Positions 1 to 9,610 are shown, numbered from the stretch's first letter. The stretch is DNA of 64,000 nt from Morganella morganii_D (GCA_044772875.1 CP173058.1:1674001-1738000), one strand, 5' to 3'. Notes: generated by a model from the sequence alone, not told the origin. A program made the numbers and translations.

Positions 1-642
1 GGTTGTGCTCTGGTCGGCGGCGAAACGGCTGAAATGCCGGGCATGTATCACGGCGATGATTATGACGTGGCCGGGTTCTGTGTCGGCGTGGCGGAAAAAT
101 CAGAAATCATTGACGGCAGCAAAGTCCGCGCCGGTGATGTGCTGATAGCGCTGGCGTCCAGCGGCCCGCACTCCAACGGTTATTCGCTGATCCGCAAAAT
201 CCTTGAGGTCAGCAATACTGACCCGGCGGTAACAGAGCTTGACGGTCAATCCCTGGCAGATCATCTGCTGGCACCGACAAAAATCTATGTCAAATCTGTG
301 CTGAAACTGATCGAAAACACTGGTGTCCACGCAATCGCCCATCTGACCGGCGGCGGTTTCTGGGAAAATATCCCGCGTGTGTTACCGGCCTGTACTCAGG
401 CGCGGATTGATGCTTCATCCTGGCAGTGGCCGTCCGTCTTTAACTGGCTGCAAAAGGCCGGAAATGTGGATGATTATGAAATGTACCGCACCTTTAACTG
501 TGGTGTCGGTATGGTGATTGCCCTGCCTGCCGCTTCTGTGCCTGCTGCCCTCGCCCTGCTGACAGAAGCGGGTGAAACCGCATGGCTGATTGGCGACATC
601 GCAGTTTGCCGTGAAGATGAGCCGCAGGTCATCATCCGCTGA
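1..642 (+). CDS. purM: Phosphoribosylformylglycinamidine cyclo-ligase (AIR synthetase), C-terminal part
   Basis: Step five of de novo purine synthesis: this cytosolic enzyme closes the imidazole ring of FGAM to give AIR, using ATP. The 5' end lies outside the window, and the reading frame is open from base 1, giving about 213 residues of a protein usually near 345. Visible family features are the GGETAEMPGMY motif at the very start, the LxSSGPHSNGYSLIR segment, and HLTGGGFWENIPRVLP in the second half, all typical of the PurM fold. The stop codon overlaps the purN start by one base (TGATG), which indicates translational coupling. The identification follows from these conserved segments and the purM-purN order known from enterobacteria. 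Confidence 0.97.
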   Translation, partial: GCALVGGETAEMPGMYHGDDYDVAGFCVGVAEKSEIIDGSKVRAGDVLIALASSGPHSNGYSLIRKILEVSNTDPAVTELDGQSLADHLLAPTKIYVKSVLKLIENTGVHAIAHLTGGGFWENIPRVLPACTQARIDASSWQWPSVFNWLQKAGNVDDYEMYRTFNCGVGMVIALPAASVPAALALLTEAGETAWLIGDIAVCREDEPQVIIR

Positions 643-1283
643 TGAAAAAACGCCTTGTTGTTCTGATTTCCGGCAGCGGCAGTAATTTGCAGGCGTTAAT
701 TGACGCCTGCAATCCGCAGCACCCGGAAGCCTTCGATGCGGAAATCGTCGCGGTATTCAGTAATAAAGCGGGCGCTTACGGGTTAGTCCGTGCACAACAG
801 GCTGGTATTCCCTCACTGACTCTCAGTCCGGCTGAGTTCCCTTCACGGGATGATTTTGACGCCGCTTTGCAGGCACAAATTGATGAGTATCAGCCTGATT
901 TAATTATTCTCGCCGGGTATATGCGGATTCTGACACCTGCCTTTGTCCGTCATTATCACGGCAGAATGCTGAATATCCACCCCTCTCTGCTGCCAAAATA
1001 TCCGGGCCTGCACACCCACCGCAAAGTTCTGGAAAACGGGGACGCCGAACACGGTACCTCAGTACATTTCGTCACAGAAGAACTGGACGGCGGACCGATC
1101 ATTTTGCAGGCGCGAATTGCCGTTCTGCCGGATGATACCGAAGAAACCCTCACCGCACGGATACAACAGGAAGAACACCGCATCTATCCGCAGGTGGTTA
1201 ACTGGTTTGTACGGGGGCGTTTAATGTTGCAGGAAGACGGCGCGTATCTGGACGGGAAATTACTCTCTCACAATACTCTCTGA
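642..1283 (+). CDS. purN: Phosphoribosylglycinamide formyltransferase
   Basis: PurN transfers a formyl group from 10-formyltetrahydrofolate to GAR in purine biosynthesis. The 213-residue length matches the family (E. coli 212). The N-terminal phosphate-binding motif LISGSGSNLQ is present. The catalytic triad is visible as Asn111 and His113 in the MLNIHPSLLPKY segment and Asp149 in EELDGGP. It overlaps purM by one base and so is the second gene of a purMN operon. A rho-independent terminator follows directly. Any PurR operator would lie upstream of purM, outside the window. Confidence 0.97.
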   Translation: MKKRLVVLISGSGSNLQALIDACNPQHPEAFDAEIVAVFSNKAGAYGLVRAQQAGIPSLTLSPAEFPSRDDFDAALQAQIDEYQPDLIILAGYMRILTPAFVRHYHGRMLNIHPSLLPKYPGLHTHRKVLENGDAEHGTSVHFVTEELDGGPIILQARIAVLPDDTEETLTARIQQEEHRIYPQVVNWFVRGRLMLQEDGAYLDGKLLSHNTL

Positions 1284-1291
1284 TTTTCTCC

Positions 1292-1317
1292 GCCCGGGTA
1301 TTTCCGGGCATTTTTCA
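1292..1317 (+). terminator. Terminator of the purMN operon
   Basis: A GCCCGG/CCGGGC hairpin with a six-base loop is followed by ATTTTTCATT, ten bases after the purN stop codon. Confidence 0.75.
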
Positions 1318-1331
1318 TTATTACCACCGCA

Positions 1332-1634
1332 TTACCGCAGTTTCGCCATCTCACTAAGATAGGCTTTACGCTGTCCGGTATAATTCCACCACGGTTGTGC
1401 CGGTTGTCCGGCAAGAAAATCGGTGACGGACCAGAACACATCAATGACACAGGGATCCTGACGGACACCGGTTATCGCACAGAGCATTTCATACATAATC
1501 ACCGGGTCTGAACCGGTAATATCCTGCGGTGTCTCATACCCAAGCAGACGCAGATCTTCCGCCATCGCTTCGCCGATATTCGGCAGATCGGTAAGCGTAT
1601 TAAGACGGGTGCGGCACACTTTTGTCGGGTTCAT
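1332..1634 (-). CDS. Helix-hairpin-helix protein, Cdd1/pathogenicity-locus family
   Basis: This is a 100-residue protein convergent with purN. Residues about 10-35 (LTDLPNIGEAMAEDLRLLGY) form a helix-hairpin-helix motif of the kind that contacts the DNA backbone. The rest, with the conserved-looking LCAITGVRQDPCVIDVFW and a tryptophan-rich WWNYTGQRKAYL segment, resembles the small Cdd1-type proteins, often labelled 'mitomycin resistance' or 'pathogenicity locus'. Those names say little about function, and no biochemical role can be assigned here. The start is the only in-frame ATG before the motif. The family assignment is from memory of the sequence pattern. Confidence 0.75.
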   Translation of the reverse strand: MNPTKVCRTRLNTLTDLPNIGEAMAEDLRLLGYETPQDITGSDPVIMYEMLCAITGVRQDPCVIDVFWSVTDFLAGQPAQPWWNYTGQRKAYLSEMAKLR

Positions 1635-1839
1635 GGGAATATCCGGTATTTATTAATTATCTGCGTATTATCACATACTTTATCACCTGCCGGCAGTGAC
1701 CGGTACCCGAATAACAGGTAATTGTCATAATTTTACACGACCCCCCCTGCAATGACGCGGAAAAACGGATCCCCGGATAATTCCGTTTCTGTTATGTGTT
1801 ACACTGACTGATAAAATACAATCATTACCGAGGTGATTT

Positions 1840-2430
1840 ATGTCCGGTGGTCCTGCTGTTCCGCCTGTAAAACTGCGCCCGCTTGAGCGTGAAGATTTAG
1901 CGTTTGTTCATCAGATGGATAATAACGCCAGCATTATGCGTTATTGGTTTGAGGAACCGTATGAAGCCTTTATTGAATTAAGTGATTTATACGATAAGCA
2001 TATTCACGATCAGTCAGAACGCCGCTTCATTGTCGAAAGCGACGGCACCAAAGTCGGGCTGGTGGAACTGGTGGAAATCAATCATGTACACCGCCGCTCT
2101 GAATTCCAGATAATTATCGCCCCGGCACATCAGGGTCACGGATTTGCTTCCCGTGCCGCCCGCCTGGCCATGGATTATGCATTTTCTGTCCTCAACTTAT
2201 ATAAACTGTATCTGATTGTGGATGTGGAGAACGAAAAAGCGATCCACATTTATAAAAAACTCGGTTTTCATACCGAAGGTCAGTTAATTGATGAGTTTTT
2301 CGTCAACGGAGAATACCGCACAGCTATCCGCATGTGTATCTTTCAGCCGGAATATCTGGTGATGAAAAATAAATCGGCGGATGCAGAAAGCTACGTTGAA
2401 AAAAATGCCCGCGTAAAGCAGAACCTGTAA
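1840..2430 (+). CDS. speG: Spermidine N1-acetyltransferase
   Basis: SpeG acetylates spermidine and spermine with acetyl-CoA and thereby detoxifies excess polyamine. It is a dodecameric GNAT enzyme of the cytosol. The N-terminus contains KLRPLEREDL, followed by LDNNASIMRYWFEEPYEA-type sequence, YDKHIHDQSERRF, the ELVEINHVHRRSEFQIII strand, and the acetyl-CoA loop around HQGHGFASRAARLA. These match E. coli SpeG almost segment by segment. The length is 196 residues against 186 in E. coli; the extra residues are at the C-terminus and are not conserved. An AGGTGA ribosome-binding site precedes the ATG. Confidence 0.95.
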   Translation: MSGGPAVPPVKLRPLEREDLAFVHQMDNNASIMRYWFEEPYEAFIELSDLYDKHIHDQSERRFIVESDGTKVGLVELVEINHVHRRSEFQIIIAPAHQGHGFASRAARLAMDYAFSVLNLYKLYLIVDVENEKAIHIYKKLGFHTEGQLIDEFFVNGEYRTAIRMCIFQPEYLVMKNKSADAESYVEKNARVKQNL

Positions 2431-2495
2431 CGATTTTTTAGTAGACTGTATGCTGTGTTTAACCCTGATTCAGAGTAACCCGTTCCGGAGTAACA

Positions 2496-4568
2496 ATGTC
2501 CCAAGATAGGCTCTATATGGAAAAAGAACTCAGTTGGCTGTCGTTCAACGAGCGGGTTCTTCAGGAGGCCGCCGACAAACGCAACCCGCTGGTTGAACGC
2601 ATGCGTTTTCTGGGCATTTACTCAAATAATCTGGATGAGTTTTACAAAGTCCGCTATGCGGATGTCAAACGACGCATCCTGATTAATGAGGAACAGCGCG
2701 GTTCCGGCGCCAGCGCACGCCATCTGCTGCGCAAAATTGAAACAAAAGTGGCAAAACAGGATCAGGCATTTGATACCCTGTATAATGATCTGCTGCTGGA
2801 GATGGCACGTAATCAGATTTTTCTGATCAACGAGCGCCAGATTTCACCGAAACAGCAAATCTGGCTGCGTCAGTATTTCCGCCAGCATCTGCGCCAGCAC
2901 ATCACGCCGATTATGATCCAGACCAGCACTGACCTGGTCGAATTTCTCAAAGATGATTACACCTATCTGGTGGTGGAAATTGTCAAATCCGGCCGTGAGA
3001 CCCGGTATGCGCTGCTGGAAATTCCGTCCGATAAAGTGCCGCGCTTTGTCACTCTGCCGACAGAAAATGGCCGCCGCCGCCAGTCAATGATCCTTATCGA
3101 TAACATTCTGCGCTACTGTCTGGATGAAATTTTCAAGGGCTTTTTCGATTTCGACGCCCTCAACGCCTATTCCATGAAAATGACGCGCGATGCGGAATAT
3201 GACCTCGCCACCGAAATGGAATCCGGGATGCTGGAGCTGATGTCTTCCACCCTGAAACAGCGTCTGACCGCCGAGCCGGTGCGTTTTGTGTATCAGCGCG
3301 ATATGCCGGATGAAATGGTGACACTGCTGCGCGAAAAACTCGGCCTGACCAATGATGACTCGGTCATTGCAGGCGGGCGCTATCATAATTTCAAGGACTT
3401 CATCCGCTTCCCGAATGAAGGCAATAAGAATTTATTACACAAACCGCTGCCGCGTCTGCGCCACGTCTGGTTTGATCATCACCGCAACGGGTTTGATGCT
3501 ATCCGCGAGCGGGATGTGCTGCTCTATTATCCGTATCACACGTTCGAGCATGTGCTGGAACTGCTGCGCCAGGCCTCCTTTGACCCGAGCGTGATTTCCA
3601 TCAAGATGAATATCTATCGTGTCGCCAAGGACTCCCGCATTATTGATTCCATGATCCACGCGGCACACAACGGAAAAAAAGTTACCGTGGTGGTGGAATT
3701 ACAGGCGCGTTTTGATGAAGAGGCCAATATCCACTGGGCAAAACACCTGACGGCAGCCGGCGTGCATGTTATTTTCTCCGCGCCGGGGCTGAAAATCCAC
3801 GCCAAACTGTTTATTATCTCGCGGCTGGAAGAAGGGGATGTGATCCGCCGTTATGCCCATATCGGCACCGGTAACTTCAACGAAAAAACCGCGCGTACCT
3901 ACACGGATTACTCGCTGCTGACCGCCAACGAAGAGATCACCAATGAAGTCCGGCGCGTATTCAACTTTATTGAGAACCCGTACCGGCCGGTCTCCTTTGA
4001 TAACCTGATGGTGTCCCCGCAGAATTCACGGGCGATGTTTAATCAGCTGATTGATGATGAAATTGCCAATGCACTGGCTGGTTATGACGCCGGGATCACA
4101 TTGAAAATCAATAACCTGGTTGATAAACAGCTGAGTGAGCGTCTGTATGATGCCTCAGAGGCCGGGGTAAAAATCCGTCTGCTGGTGCGCGGGATGTGTG
4201 CACTGGTACCGGGACAGGTGCCATACAGTGAGAATATCCAGGTAACCAGTATCGTTGACCGTTTCCTGGAGCATGACAGGGTGTATGTATTCACCAATAA
4301 AGGGGATGAAAAAGTCTATCTCTCCTCTGCGGACTGGATGACCCGCAATATCGACTACCGGATTGAAGTGGCGGTTCGTCTGCTGGATCCGGTGCTGCGC
4401 CGCCGGGTGCTCGATATTCTGGACATTCAGTTCAGTGATAATGAGAAGGCGCGTTATCTCGACAAAGAGATGTCCAACCATTATGTGCCGCGCGGCAACA
4501 AGCGGAAAGTCCGCTCGCAGATGGCGATTTATGACTATATTCGTTCCCTGGAACAACCGGATAACTAA
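2496..4568 (+). CDS. ppk1: Polyphosphate kinase 1
   Basis: Ppk1 reversibly polymerises the gamma phosphate of ATP into inorganic polyphosphate at the inner membrane. The protein is 690 residues, the standard length (E. coli 688). His435, in the GLKIHAKLFII motif, is at exactly the position of the autophosphorylated histidine in E. coli Ppk. The N-terminal LYMEKELSWLSFNERVLQEA and the HIGTGNFNEKTARTYTDYSL motif are also characteristic. ppx begins 11 bases after the stop, so ppk1 and ppx are co-transcribed, as in E. coli. Confidence 0.97.
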   Translation: MSQDRLYMEKELSWLSFNERVLQEAADKRNPLVERMRFLGIYSNNLDEFYKVRYADVKRRILINEEQRGSGASARHLLRKIETKVAKQDQAFDTLYNDLLLEMARNQIFLINERQISPKQQIWLRQYFRQHLRQHITPIMIQTSTDLVEFLKDDYTYLVVEIVKSGRETRYALLEIPSDKVPRFVTLPTENGRRRQSMILIDNILRYCLDEIFKGFFDFDALNAYSMKMTRDAEYDLATEMESGMLELMSSTLKQRLTAEPVRFVYQRDMPDEMVTLLREKLGLTNDDSVIAGGRYHNFKDFIRFPNEGNKNLLHKPLPRLRHVWFDHHRNGFDAIRERDVLLYYPYHTFEHVLELLRQASFDPSVISIKMNIYRVAKDSRIIDSMIHAAHNGKKVTVVVELQARFDEEANIHWAKHLTAAGVHVIFSAPGLKIHAKLFIISRLEEGDVIRRYAHIGTGNFNEKTARTYTDYSLLTANEEITNEVRRVFNFIENPYRPVSFDNLMVSPQNSRAMFNQLIDDEIANALAGYDAGITLKINNLVDKQLSERLYDASEAGVKIRLLVRGMCALVPGQVPYSENIQVTSIVDRFLEHDRVYVFTNKGDEKVYLSSADWMTRNIDYRIEVAVRLLDPVLRRRVLDILDIQFSDNEKARYLDKEMSNHYVPRGNKRKVRSQMAIYDYIRSLEQPDN

Positions 4569-4579
4569 AAGGCCCGTGC

Positions 4580-6112
4580 ATGCCATTATCACTGATCACT
4601 GAAAAAGATCGTCCGCTGGAAATTGCAGCCATCGACCTCGGGTCGAACAGCTTTCATATGGTGATTGCCCGTATTGTCAACGGCGCACTCCAGGTTCTCA
4701 GTCGCCTGAAACAGCGGGTTTATCTGGCTGAAGGCTTAAATGATAAAAATGAGCTGAGTGAAGAAGCCATTGAGCGCGGGCTGGCCTGTCTGGCACTGTT
4801 TGCCGAGCGTCTTCAGGGTTTTCCCGCCGCGCAGGTCACCATTGTCGGTACACACAGTCTGCGTGAGGCGATCAATGCGCACGAGTTTCTCGAACGCGCC
4901 GCAACGGTTATCCCCTACCCGATTGAAATTATTTCAGGTCACGAGGAAGCGCGCCTGATTTTTATGGGCGTCGAGCACACGCAACCCGAAAAAGGCCGCA
5001 AACTGGTGATTGATATCGGCGGCGGTTCGACAGAACTGGTGATCGGCGAACGTTTTGAGCCGATTTTGATTGAAAGCCGCCGCATGGGCTGTGTCAGTTT
5101 CAGCCGTCAGTTTTTTCCGGACGGCAAAATCACCGAAGCCAATTTTAACCGAGCCCGGCTGATGGCAGTCTCCAAACTGGAAAATCTGGCGATTGCTTTC
5201 CGTGTGCAGGGCTGGGATGTATGTCTCGGCGCATCCGGCACCATCAAAGCAGCCTGTGAGATCCTGCGTGAACTGGGGGAACGGGACGGTATTATCACCC
5301 CTGTCCGCCTGGAAATGCTGGTCAAACAGGTACTGCGTTATAAGCGTTTTGATGCCCTGAATTTACCGGGGTTGTCGGACGATCGCAAAAAAGTGTTTGT
5401 CCCGGGCCTGGCGATTCTGTGCGGTCTGTTTGATGCGCTGGAAATCACGGAACTGCGCCTGTCTGCCGGTGCCCTGCGCGAAGGGGTGCTGTATGAGATG
5501 GAAGGCCGTTTCCGTCATCAGGACATCCGCCAGCGCACCGCACAAAGCCTGGTGGAGCACTACAATGTGGACAACGCTCAGGTACTGCGTGTCCTGACCA
5601 CCATGAAAAACCTGTACCGGCAATGGGCGGAGCAGAATCCGTCCCTGGCTGATCCGCAACAGGAAGCGATTCTGGTATGGGCTGTCTGGCTCCACGAGGT
5701 CGGGCTGAGCATCAACCTGTCCGGCCTGCAGCGCCATTCAGCCTATATTCTGCAAAATACCAATTTACCGGGATTCACTCAGGAACAGCAACTGCTGCTC
5801 GCCACGCTGGTGCGCTATCACCGCAAAGCGATTAAGAGTGACGATATCCCGAAATTCACACTGTTTAAACGTAAACAGGTCATCCCCCTGATACAGATCC
5901 TGCGTCTCGCGGTATTACTGAATAATCAGCGCCAGTCCACCACCAAACGCTCATCGCTGCGTCTGGAAACCAATGAAGGACACTGGACACTGTTTTTTCC
6001 GCGCCACTATCTGACTATCAATACATTAATGCAGCTCGATCTGGAAAAAGAGCAGGATTACTGGGATGATGTGCCCGGCTGGCACCTCGGAATTAAAGAA
6101 GAAGACGTCTAA
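4580..6112 (+). CDS. ppx: Exopolyphosphatase
   Basis: Ppx removes terminal phosphates processively from polyphosphate, and the family also hydrolyses pppGpp. It belongs to the ASKHA phosphotransferase superfamily. AAIDLGSNSFHMVIAR near the N-terminus and KLVIDIGGGSTELVIG around residues 140-155 form the two phosphate-binding loops. The C-terminal half carries an HD-like region (WLHEVGLSINLSGLQRHSAYI). The length of 510 residues fits the family (E. coli 513). Pairing with ppk1 lets the cell balance synthesis and breakdown of polyphosphate. Confidence 0.97.
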   Translation: MPLSLITEKDRPLEIAAIDLGSNSFHMVIARIVNGALQVLSRLKQRVYLAEGLNDKNELSEEAIERGLACLALFAERLQGFPAAQVTIVGTHSLREAINAHEFLERAATVIPYPIEIISGHEEARLIFMGVEHTQPEKGRKLVIDIGGGSTELVIGERFEPILIESRRMGCVSFSRQFFPDGKITEANFNRARLMAVSKLENLAIAFRVQGWDVCLGASGTIKAACEILRELGERDGIITPVRLEMLVKQVLRYKRFDALNLPGLSDDRKKVFVPGLAILCGLFDALEITELRLSAGALREGVLYEMEGRFRHQDIRQRTAQSLVEHYNVDNAQVLRVLTTMKNLYRQWAEQNPSLADPQQEAILVWAVWLHEVGLSINLSGLQRHSAYILQNTNLPGFTQEQQLLLATLVRYHRKAIKSDDIPKFTLFKRKQVIPLIQILRLAVLLNNQRQSTTKRSSLRLETNEGHWTLFFPRHYLTINTLMQLDLEKEQDYWDDVPGWHLGIKEEDV

Positions 6113-6169
6113 CAGGGAGAATCCCCGGCCAGTCTTATTTGTTTAAAGTTTTATGTGTAAAGGAAAATC

Positions 6170-7633
6170 ATGTCTGAACACAGTTTCTCCATTGATAATT
6201 CATCACCGGTCAATCCGCACTCCCAGCGGCTGGCACACATTCGTCAGCAGGTTTTGCCCTTGTTTCTCAACGACTCACAGTTCGTGGAAACCATTCTGGG
6301 CACCGCTGATGAACATGCCAGGCTCAGTGATGATGAGCTGCATTCAAAATCAAAATTAGTCAAAAATCTGCTGACTGACCTCCACGCCGCTGACCTTGCG
6401 GATATGCTGGAAGCCCTGCCCTATGATGAGCGTCTCGCACTCTGGCATCTGATTGATAACCACCAGCGCGGGGAAGTGCTGGTGGAAGCGTCTGTTTCCG
6501 TGTGGGACAGTCTGATTAAAGATATGTCAGACAAAGAGCTGCTGCGTGCCGTCGCCACGCTGCATGTGGATGAGCAGGCTTATATCGCCGAGCACCTGCC
6601 GCGCGATACCATGCGCCGCCTGCTGACCTACCTGGAACCGAGTCTGCGTAACCGCATCCGCACCGTTCTTCAGTATCCGGCTGACAGTATCGGGCAGATG
6701 ATGGACTTTGAATTTGTCACTGTGCGCGGCAATGTCCCGCTGAAAACGGTTCAGCGTTTTCTGCGTTACCGCAGCAATATTCCGGAAGCCACAGATAAAA
6801 TCTTTGTTATCGACAGCAATAATATTTTACAGGGCGAACTGCCGCTGACCACCATTCTTACCCAGTCACCGGATAAACTGGTTTCTGATGTGATGAAAAC
6901 CGAGCCGGTCACTTTCCTGCCGGATGAAAAAGGCGAAGATGCCTCCGGTGCGTTCGAACGTTATGACTTAATCTCCGCCGCCGTCGTTGATAATAACGGG
7001 CGGCTGCTCGGACGACTGACCGTTGAGGATATCGTTGATAACCTGAATGAAGAGAGCGAGGAAAACATCCGCCGTATGGGGGGCTTAAGTCCGGAAGAGG
7101 ATGTGTTTGCCCCGGTCGGCCAGGCGGTAAAAAACCGCTGGGCGTGGCTGGCGATTAACCTCTGTACCGCGTTTGTGGCTTCCCGCGTGATTGGCGTGTT
7201 TGAGCATACCATTTCCCAGTTGGTTGCACTCGCCACCCTGATGCCGATTGTCGCCGGTATCGGCGGTAACACCGGTAACCAGACAATCACCATGATTGTC
7301 CGCGCACTGGCGCTTCACCAGATCCAGAAAGGCAGTTTCTCCTTCCTGCTGTTGCGTGAGCTGGGAGTCGCCTTTATCAACGGCGTTGTCTGGGGCGGGA
7401 TTATGGGGGTCGTCACTTATCTGCTCTACGGCGATATCGCCATGGGCGCCGTGATGACACTGGCAATGGTGCTTAACCTGCTGATGGCCGCCATAATGGG
7501 TGTACTGATTCCGCTGACGATGATGAAACTCGGCCGTGATCCGGCACTCGGCTCCAGTGTGATGATCACCGCCATCACTGATACCGGTGGATTTTTCATC
7601 TTTTTAGGTCTTGCCACCTTGTTTCTGGTCTGA
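6170..7633 (+). CDS. mgtE: Magnesium transporter MgtE
   Basis: This 487-residue protein has the MgtE layout. An N-terminal helical superfamily domain includes LLTDLHAADLADMLEALP. Two CBS domains follow at roughly residues 150-270 (DVMKTEPVTFLPDEKGEDA is the second). A C-terminal channel of about five membrane helices contains the signature PIVAGIGGNTGNQ at roughly residue 360. In characterised MgtE proteins, Mg2+ binding to the N and CBS domains closes the channel. The gene lies 57 bases after ppx, so it may be read from the same transcript; no magnesium riboswitch fits in that gap. E. coli K-12 lacks this neighbour. Confidence 0.93.
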   Translation: MSEHSFSIDNSSPVNPHSQRLAHIRQQVLPLFLNDSQFVETILGTADEHARLSDDELHSKSKLVKNLLTDLHAADLADMLEALPYDERLALWHLIDNHQRGEVLVEASVSVWDSLIKDMSDKELLRAVATLHVDEQAYIAEHLPRDTMRRLLTYLEPSLRNRIRTVLQYPADSIGQMMDFEFVTVRGNVPLKTVQRFLRYRSNIPEATDKIFVIDSNNILQGELPLTTILTQSPDKLVSDVMKTEPVTFLPDEKGEDASGAFERYDLISAAVVDNNGRLLGRLTVEDIVDNLNEESEENIRRMGGLSPEEDVFAPVGQAVKNRWAWLAINLCTAFVASRVIGVFEHTISQLVALATLMPIVAGIGGNTGNQTITMIVRALALHQIQKGSFSFLLLRELGVAFINGVVWGGIMGVVTYLLYGDIAMGAVMTLAMVLNLLMAAIMGVLIPLTMMKLGRDPALGSSVMITAITDTGGFFIFLGLATLFLV

Positions 7634-7656
7634 TTTTTTGCCCGGGTAATCCGCTG

Positions 7657-7703
7657 CGGCTACGGAAAGAGAAGTTTTGCTTCTGTTCTCCGTGGCCGTT
7701 TTT
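7657..7703 (+). terminator. Terminator after mgtE
   Basis: An imperfect stem starting CGGCTACGGA pairs with TCCGTGGCCG, has an inner GAAG/CTTC extension, and is followed by TTTTT. It ends the ppk1-ppx-mgtE unit. Confidence 0.6.
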
Positions 7704-7968
7704 ACTTCCTCCCGCCGGATCCCCGCCCTGCCTTTGCACTCCCGGAACAGTGGATTATGGCACCGGACGGGTAATATCAGGTGAATATGATCACTTCTGT
7801 ACTGTTGCCGTGAAATAATCGTCATGCCGGTCACACTTATTTATATTTATTTACCACTATTTATTCCCGGTAAAATAATAATGAAGTCTGAAACTACAAT
7901 TATTCCGTTAATTACCGACCCCGGTTTTCATAATATTCTGCTATTCCGGATTCCTTAACGTTATCATC

Positions 7969-7984
7969 CGTGATGTAAATCATA
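7969..7984 (+). promoter_or_regulatory. Candidate CRP-cAMP binding site
   Basis: The sequence CGTGA-TGTAAA-TCATA matches the consensus TGTGA-N6-TCACA at eight of ten defined positions. It lies about 270 bases before the MFS start codon, and about 100 bases before the predicted transcription start. This is a sequence match only. Confidence 0.45.
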
Positions 7985-8048
7985 TTTAGTTTAATGCGCC
8001 AACCTAATCCAACCAATAAGAATATACACCTTGTTTTTGCGGGTGCTG

Positions 8049-8078
8049 TTTACAATATACGGAATTTCTTGCTATAAC
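8049..8078 (+). promoter_or_regulatory. Candidate sigma-70 promoter for the MFS gene
   Basis: TTTACA and TATAAC are separated by 18 bases. The predicted start near 8085 would give a leader of about 155 bases before the ATG at 8243. Confidence 0.4.
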
Positions 8079-8242
8079 AAAGCATACCCTCCGGCAACAG
8101 ACAATTACCGTTTTTTATTTCCGGTTATCCCTGTGATAGCCGGGATATTGTTGCCGCCATCTCTCTTTTGGGAAATACAAATGAGAAAAAAAATGACACG
8201 ACCCCCGTCATTGAATAAGTGAGTAAATAAAAGGACATAATT

Positions 8243-9592
8243 ATGACAACAACCACATCGCCATTAAGTCAGCCTCAGGCAAGGCCATTAAATAAAAACG
8301 ATTATAAAACACTGGGGTTATCTTCCCTCGGCGGCACGCTTGAATTCTATGATTTTGTCATATTTGTGTTTTTTACCGGTACACTAACTCACCTGTTTTT
8401 CCCGGGTGATAATGAGTTTATCGCCCAGATGAAAACGCTGGGGATTTTTGCAGCCGGTTATCTGGCGCGTCCGCTCGGCGGAATCATTATGGCGCACTTC
8501 GGCGATATTATCGGCCGCAAGCGCATGTTTACCCTGAGTATTTTCCTGATGGCCGTCCCGACGCTGGTGATCGGTATGCTGCCGACCTATGAAAGCATCG
8601 GTGTGGCGGCCCCCATTCTGTTACTGCTGATGCGGATCTTACAGGGTGCGGCTATCGGTGGTGAGATGCCGGGCGCCTGGGTATTTATCGCGGAACACAC
8701 GCCGGAACAGCGCTACGGACTGGGTGTCGGCACGCTGACCTCCGGGATCACCGGCGGTATTCTGCTCGGTTCGCTGGTCGCTATCGCAGTTCAGGCCTCT
8801 TACAGCGCGGCAGAAGTGACCGCATGGGCATGGCGTATTCCGTTTATCCTGGGCGGTGTATTTGGTCTGATCTCAGTGTATCTGCGCCGCTTTTTGCAGG
8901 AAACACCGATTTTTAAAGAAATGGCCGCCAAACGGGCATTATCCGAAGAGATGCCGGTAAAAACGGTACTGAAAAACCACAAAATGGCCTGCTTTGTCAC
9001 CGCAGGACTGACCTGGTCATTATCCACCGCTATCGTGGTTATCATTCTGATGACGCCGTCAGTTGTGGTGGAAAAAATGTACGGCATTGATCGCACACTG
9101 TCATTGCAGGCAAACTGCGTGGCCACACTGACATTGACTCTCGGCTGCATTTTCTGGGGCTGGCTGGAAGATAAAACCGGCAGCCGTGTGACTCTGGCAT
9201 TGTCCTGGGGCGGATTAGCGGTAACGGCATTTCACTTCTACAGTGCGCTGTCACCGGATATCGCGGCGACATCCCTGGTGATTAACTATGCAGTCATGGG
9301 CTTTTTTGTCGGTGCGATTGTCACCACGCCAATCATCAGTACCCGCACATTCCCGCCGGCAATCCGGTTCTCCGGATTGTCCTTTGCCTACAACATGGCT
9401 TACGCAGTATTCGGCGGGTTAACCCCGATGCTGACCGGCGCATGGTTACAAAAAAGTGCAATGGCACCGGCGTATTATGTGGCAGGTGTGTCAGTACTGG
9501 CGATTATCATCGGCTTTATGCCGCTGGCTCACAAAGGCTGGACGGCGCGCAAAGCACAAGATATGAACGCCGTTACAGCACAGCCGTCATAA
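8243..9592 (+). CDS. MFS transporter, metabolite:H+ symporter-like
   Basis: This is a 449-residue inner-membrane protein with twelve predicted hydrophobic segments. The loop after helix 2 reads RPLGGIIMAHFGDIIGRKRM, the major facilitator signature between helices 2 and 3. A GGEMPGAWVFIAEH segment in helix 4-5 resembles the GGE motif of the metabolite:H+ symporters (ProP/ShiA/KgtP-like). The substrate cannot be read from the sequence; organic acids or osmolytes would be typical. The ATG has a good ribosome-binding site (AAAAGGAC). It is a single-gene unit, closed by a strong terminator, with its own promoter region and possible catabolite control. Confidence 0.85.
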   Translation: MTTTTSPLSQPQARPLNKNDYKTLGLSSLGGTLEFYDFVIFVFFTGTLTHLFFPGDNEFIAQMKTLGIFAAGYLARPLGGIIMAHFGDIIGRKRMFTLSIFLMAVPTLVIGMLPTYESIGVAAPILLLLMRILQGAAIGGEMPGAWVFIAEHTPEQRYGLGVGTLTSGITGGILLGSLVAIAVQASYSAAEVTAWAWRIPFILGGVFGLISVYLRRFLQETPIFKEMAAKRALSEEMPVKTVLKNHKMACFVTAGLTWSLSTAIVVIILMTPSVVVEKMYGIDRTLSLQANCVATLTLTLGCIFWGWLEDKTGSRVTLALSWGGLAVTAFHFYSALSPDIAATSLVINYAVMGFFVGAIVTTPIISTRTFPPAIRFSGLSFAYNMAYAVFGGLTPMLTGAWLQKSAMAPAYYVAGVSVLAIIIGFMPLAHKGWTARKAQDMNAVTAQPS

Positions 9593-9610
9593 CGGAACAA
9601 CAAAAACAGC

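Larger units (their letters stand above)
7704..8242. other. Long intergenic region upstream of the MFS transporter gene
   Basis: About 540 bases carry no convincing gene. The last 300 are AT-rich and hold a probable CRP site and a sigma-70-like promoter, listed separately. A short open frame at 8031-8222 has no ribosome-binding site and no recognisable family, and is not called. Confidence 0.6.

Noticed and set aside
6113..6169. Magnesium riboswitch (M-box or mgtA-type) before mgtE
   Set aside because: The gap is only 57 bases and shows no suitable structure.
8031..8222. 63-codon frame upstream of the MFS gene
   Set aside because: It overlaps a good promoter-like sequence, lacks a ribosome-binding site and has no homology.
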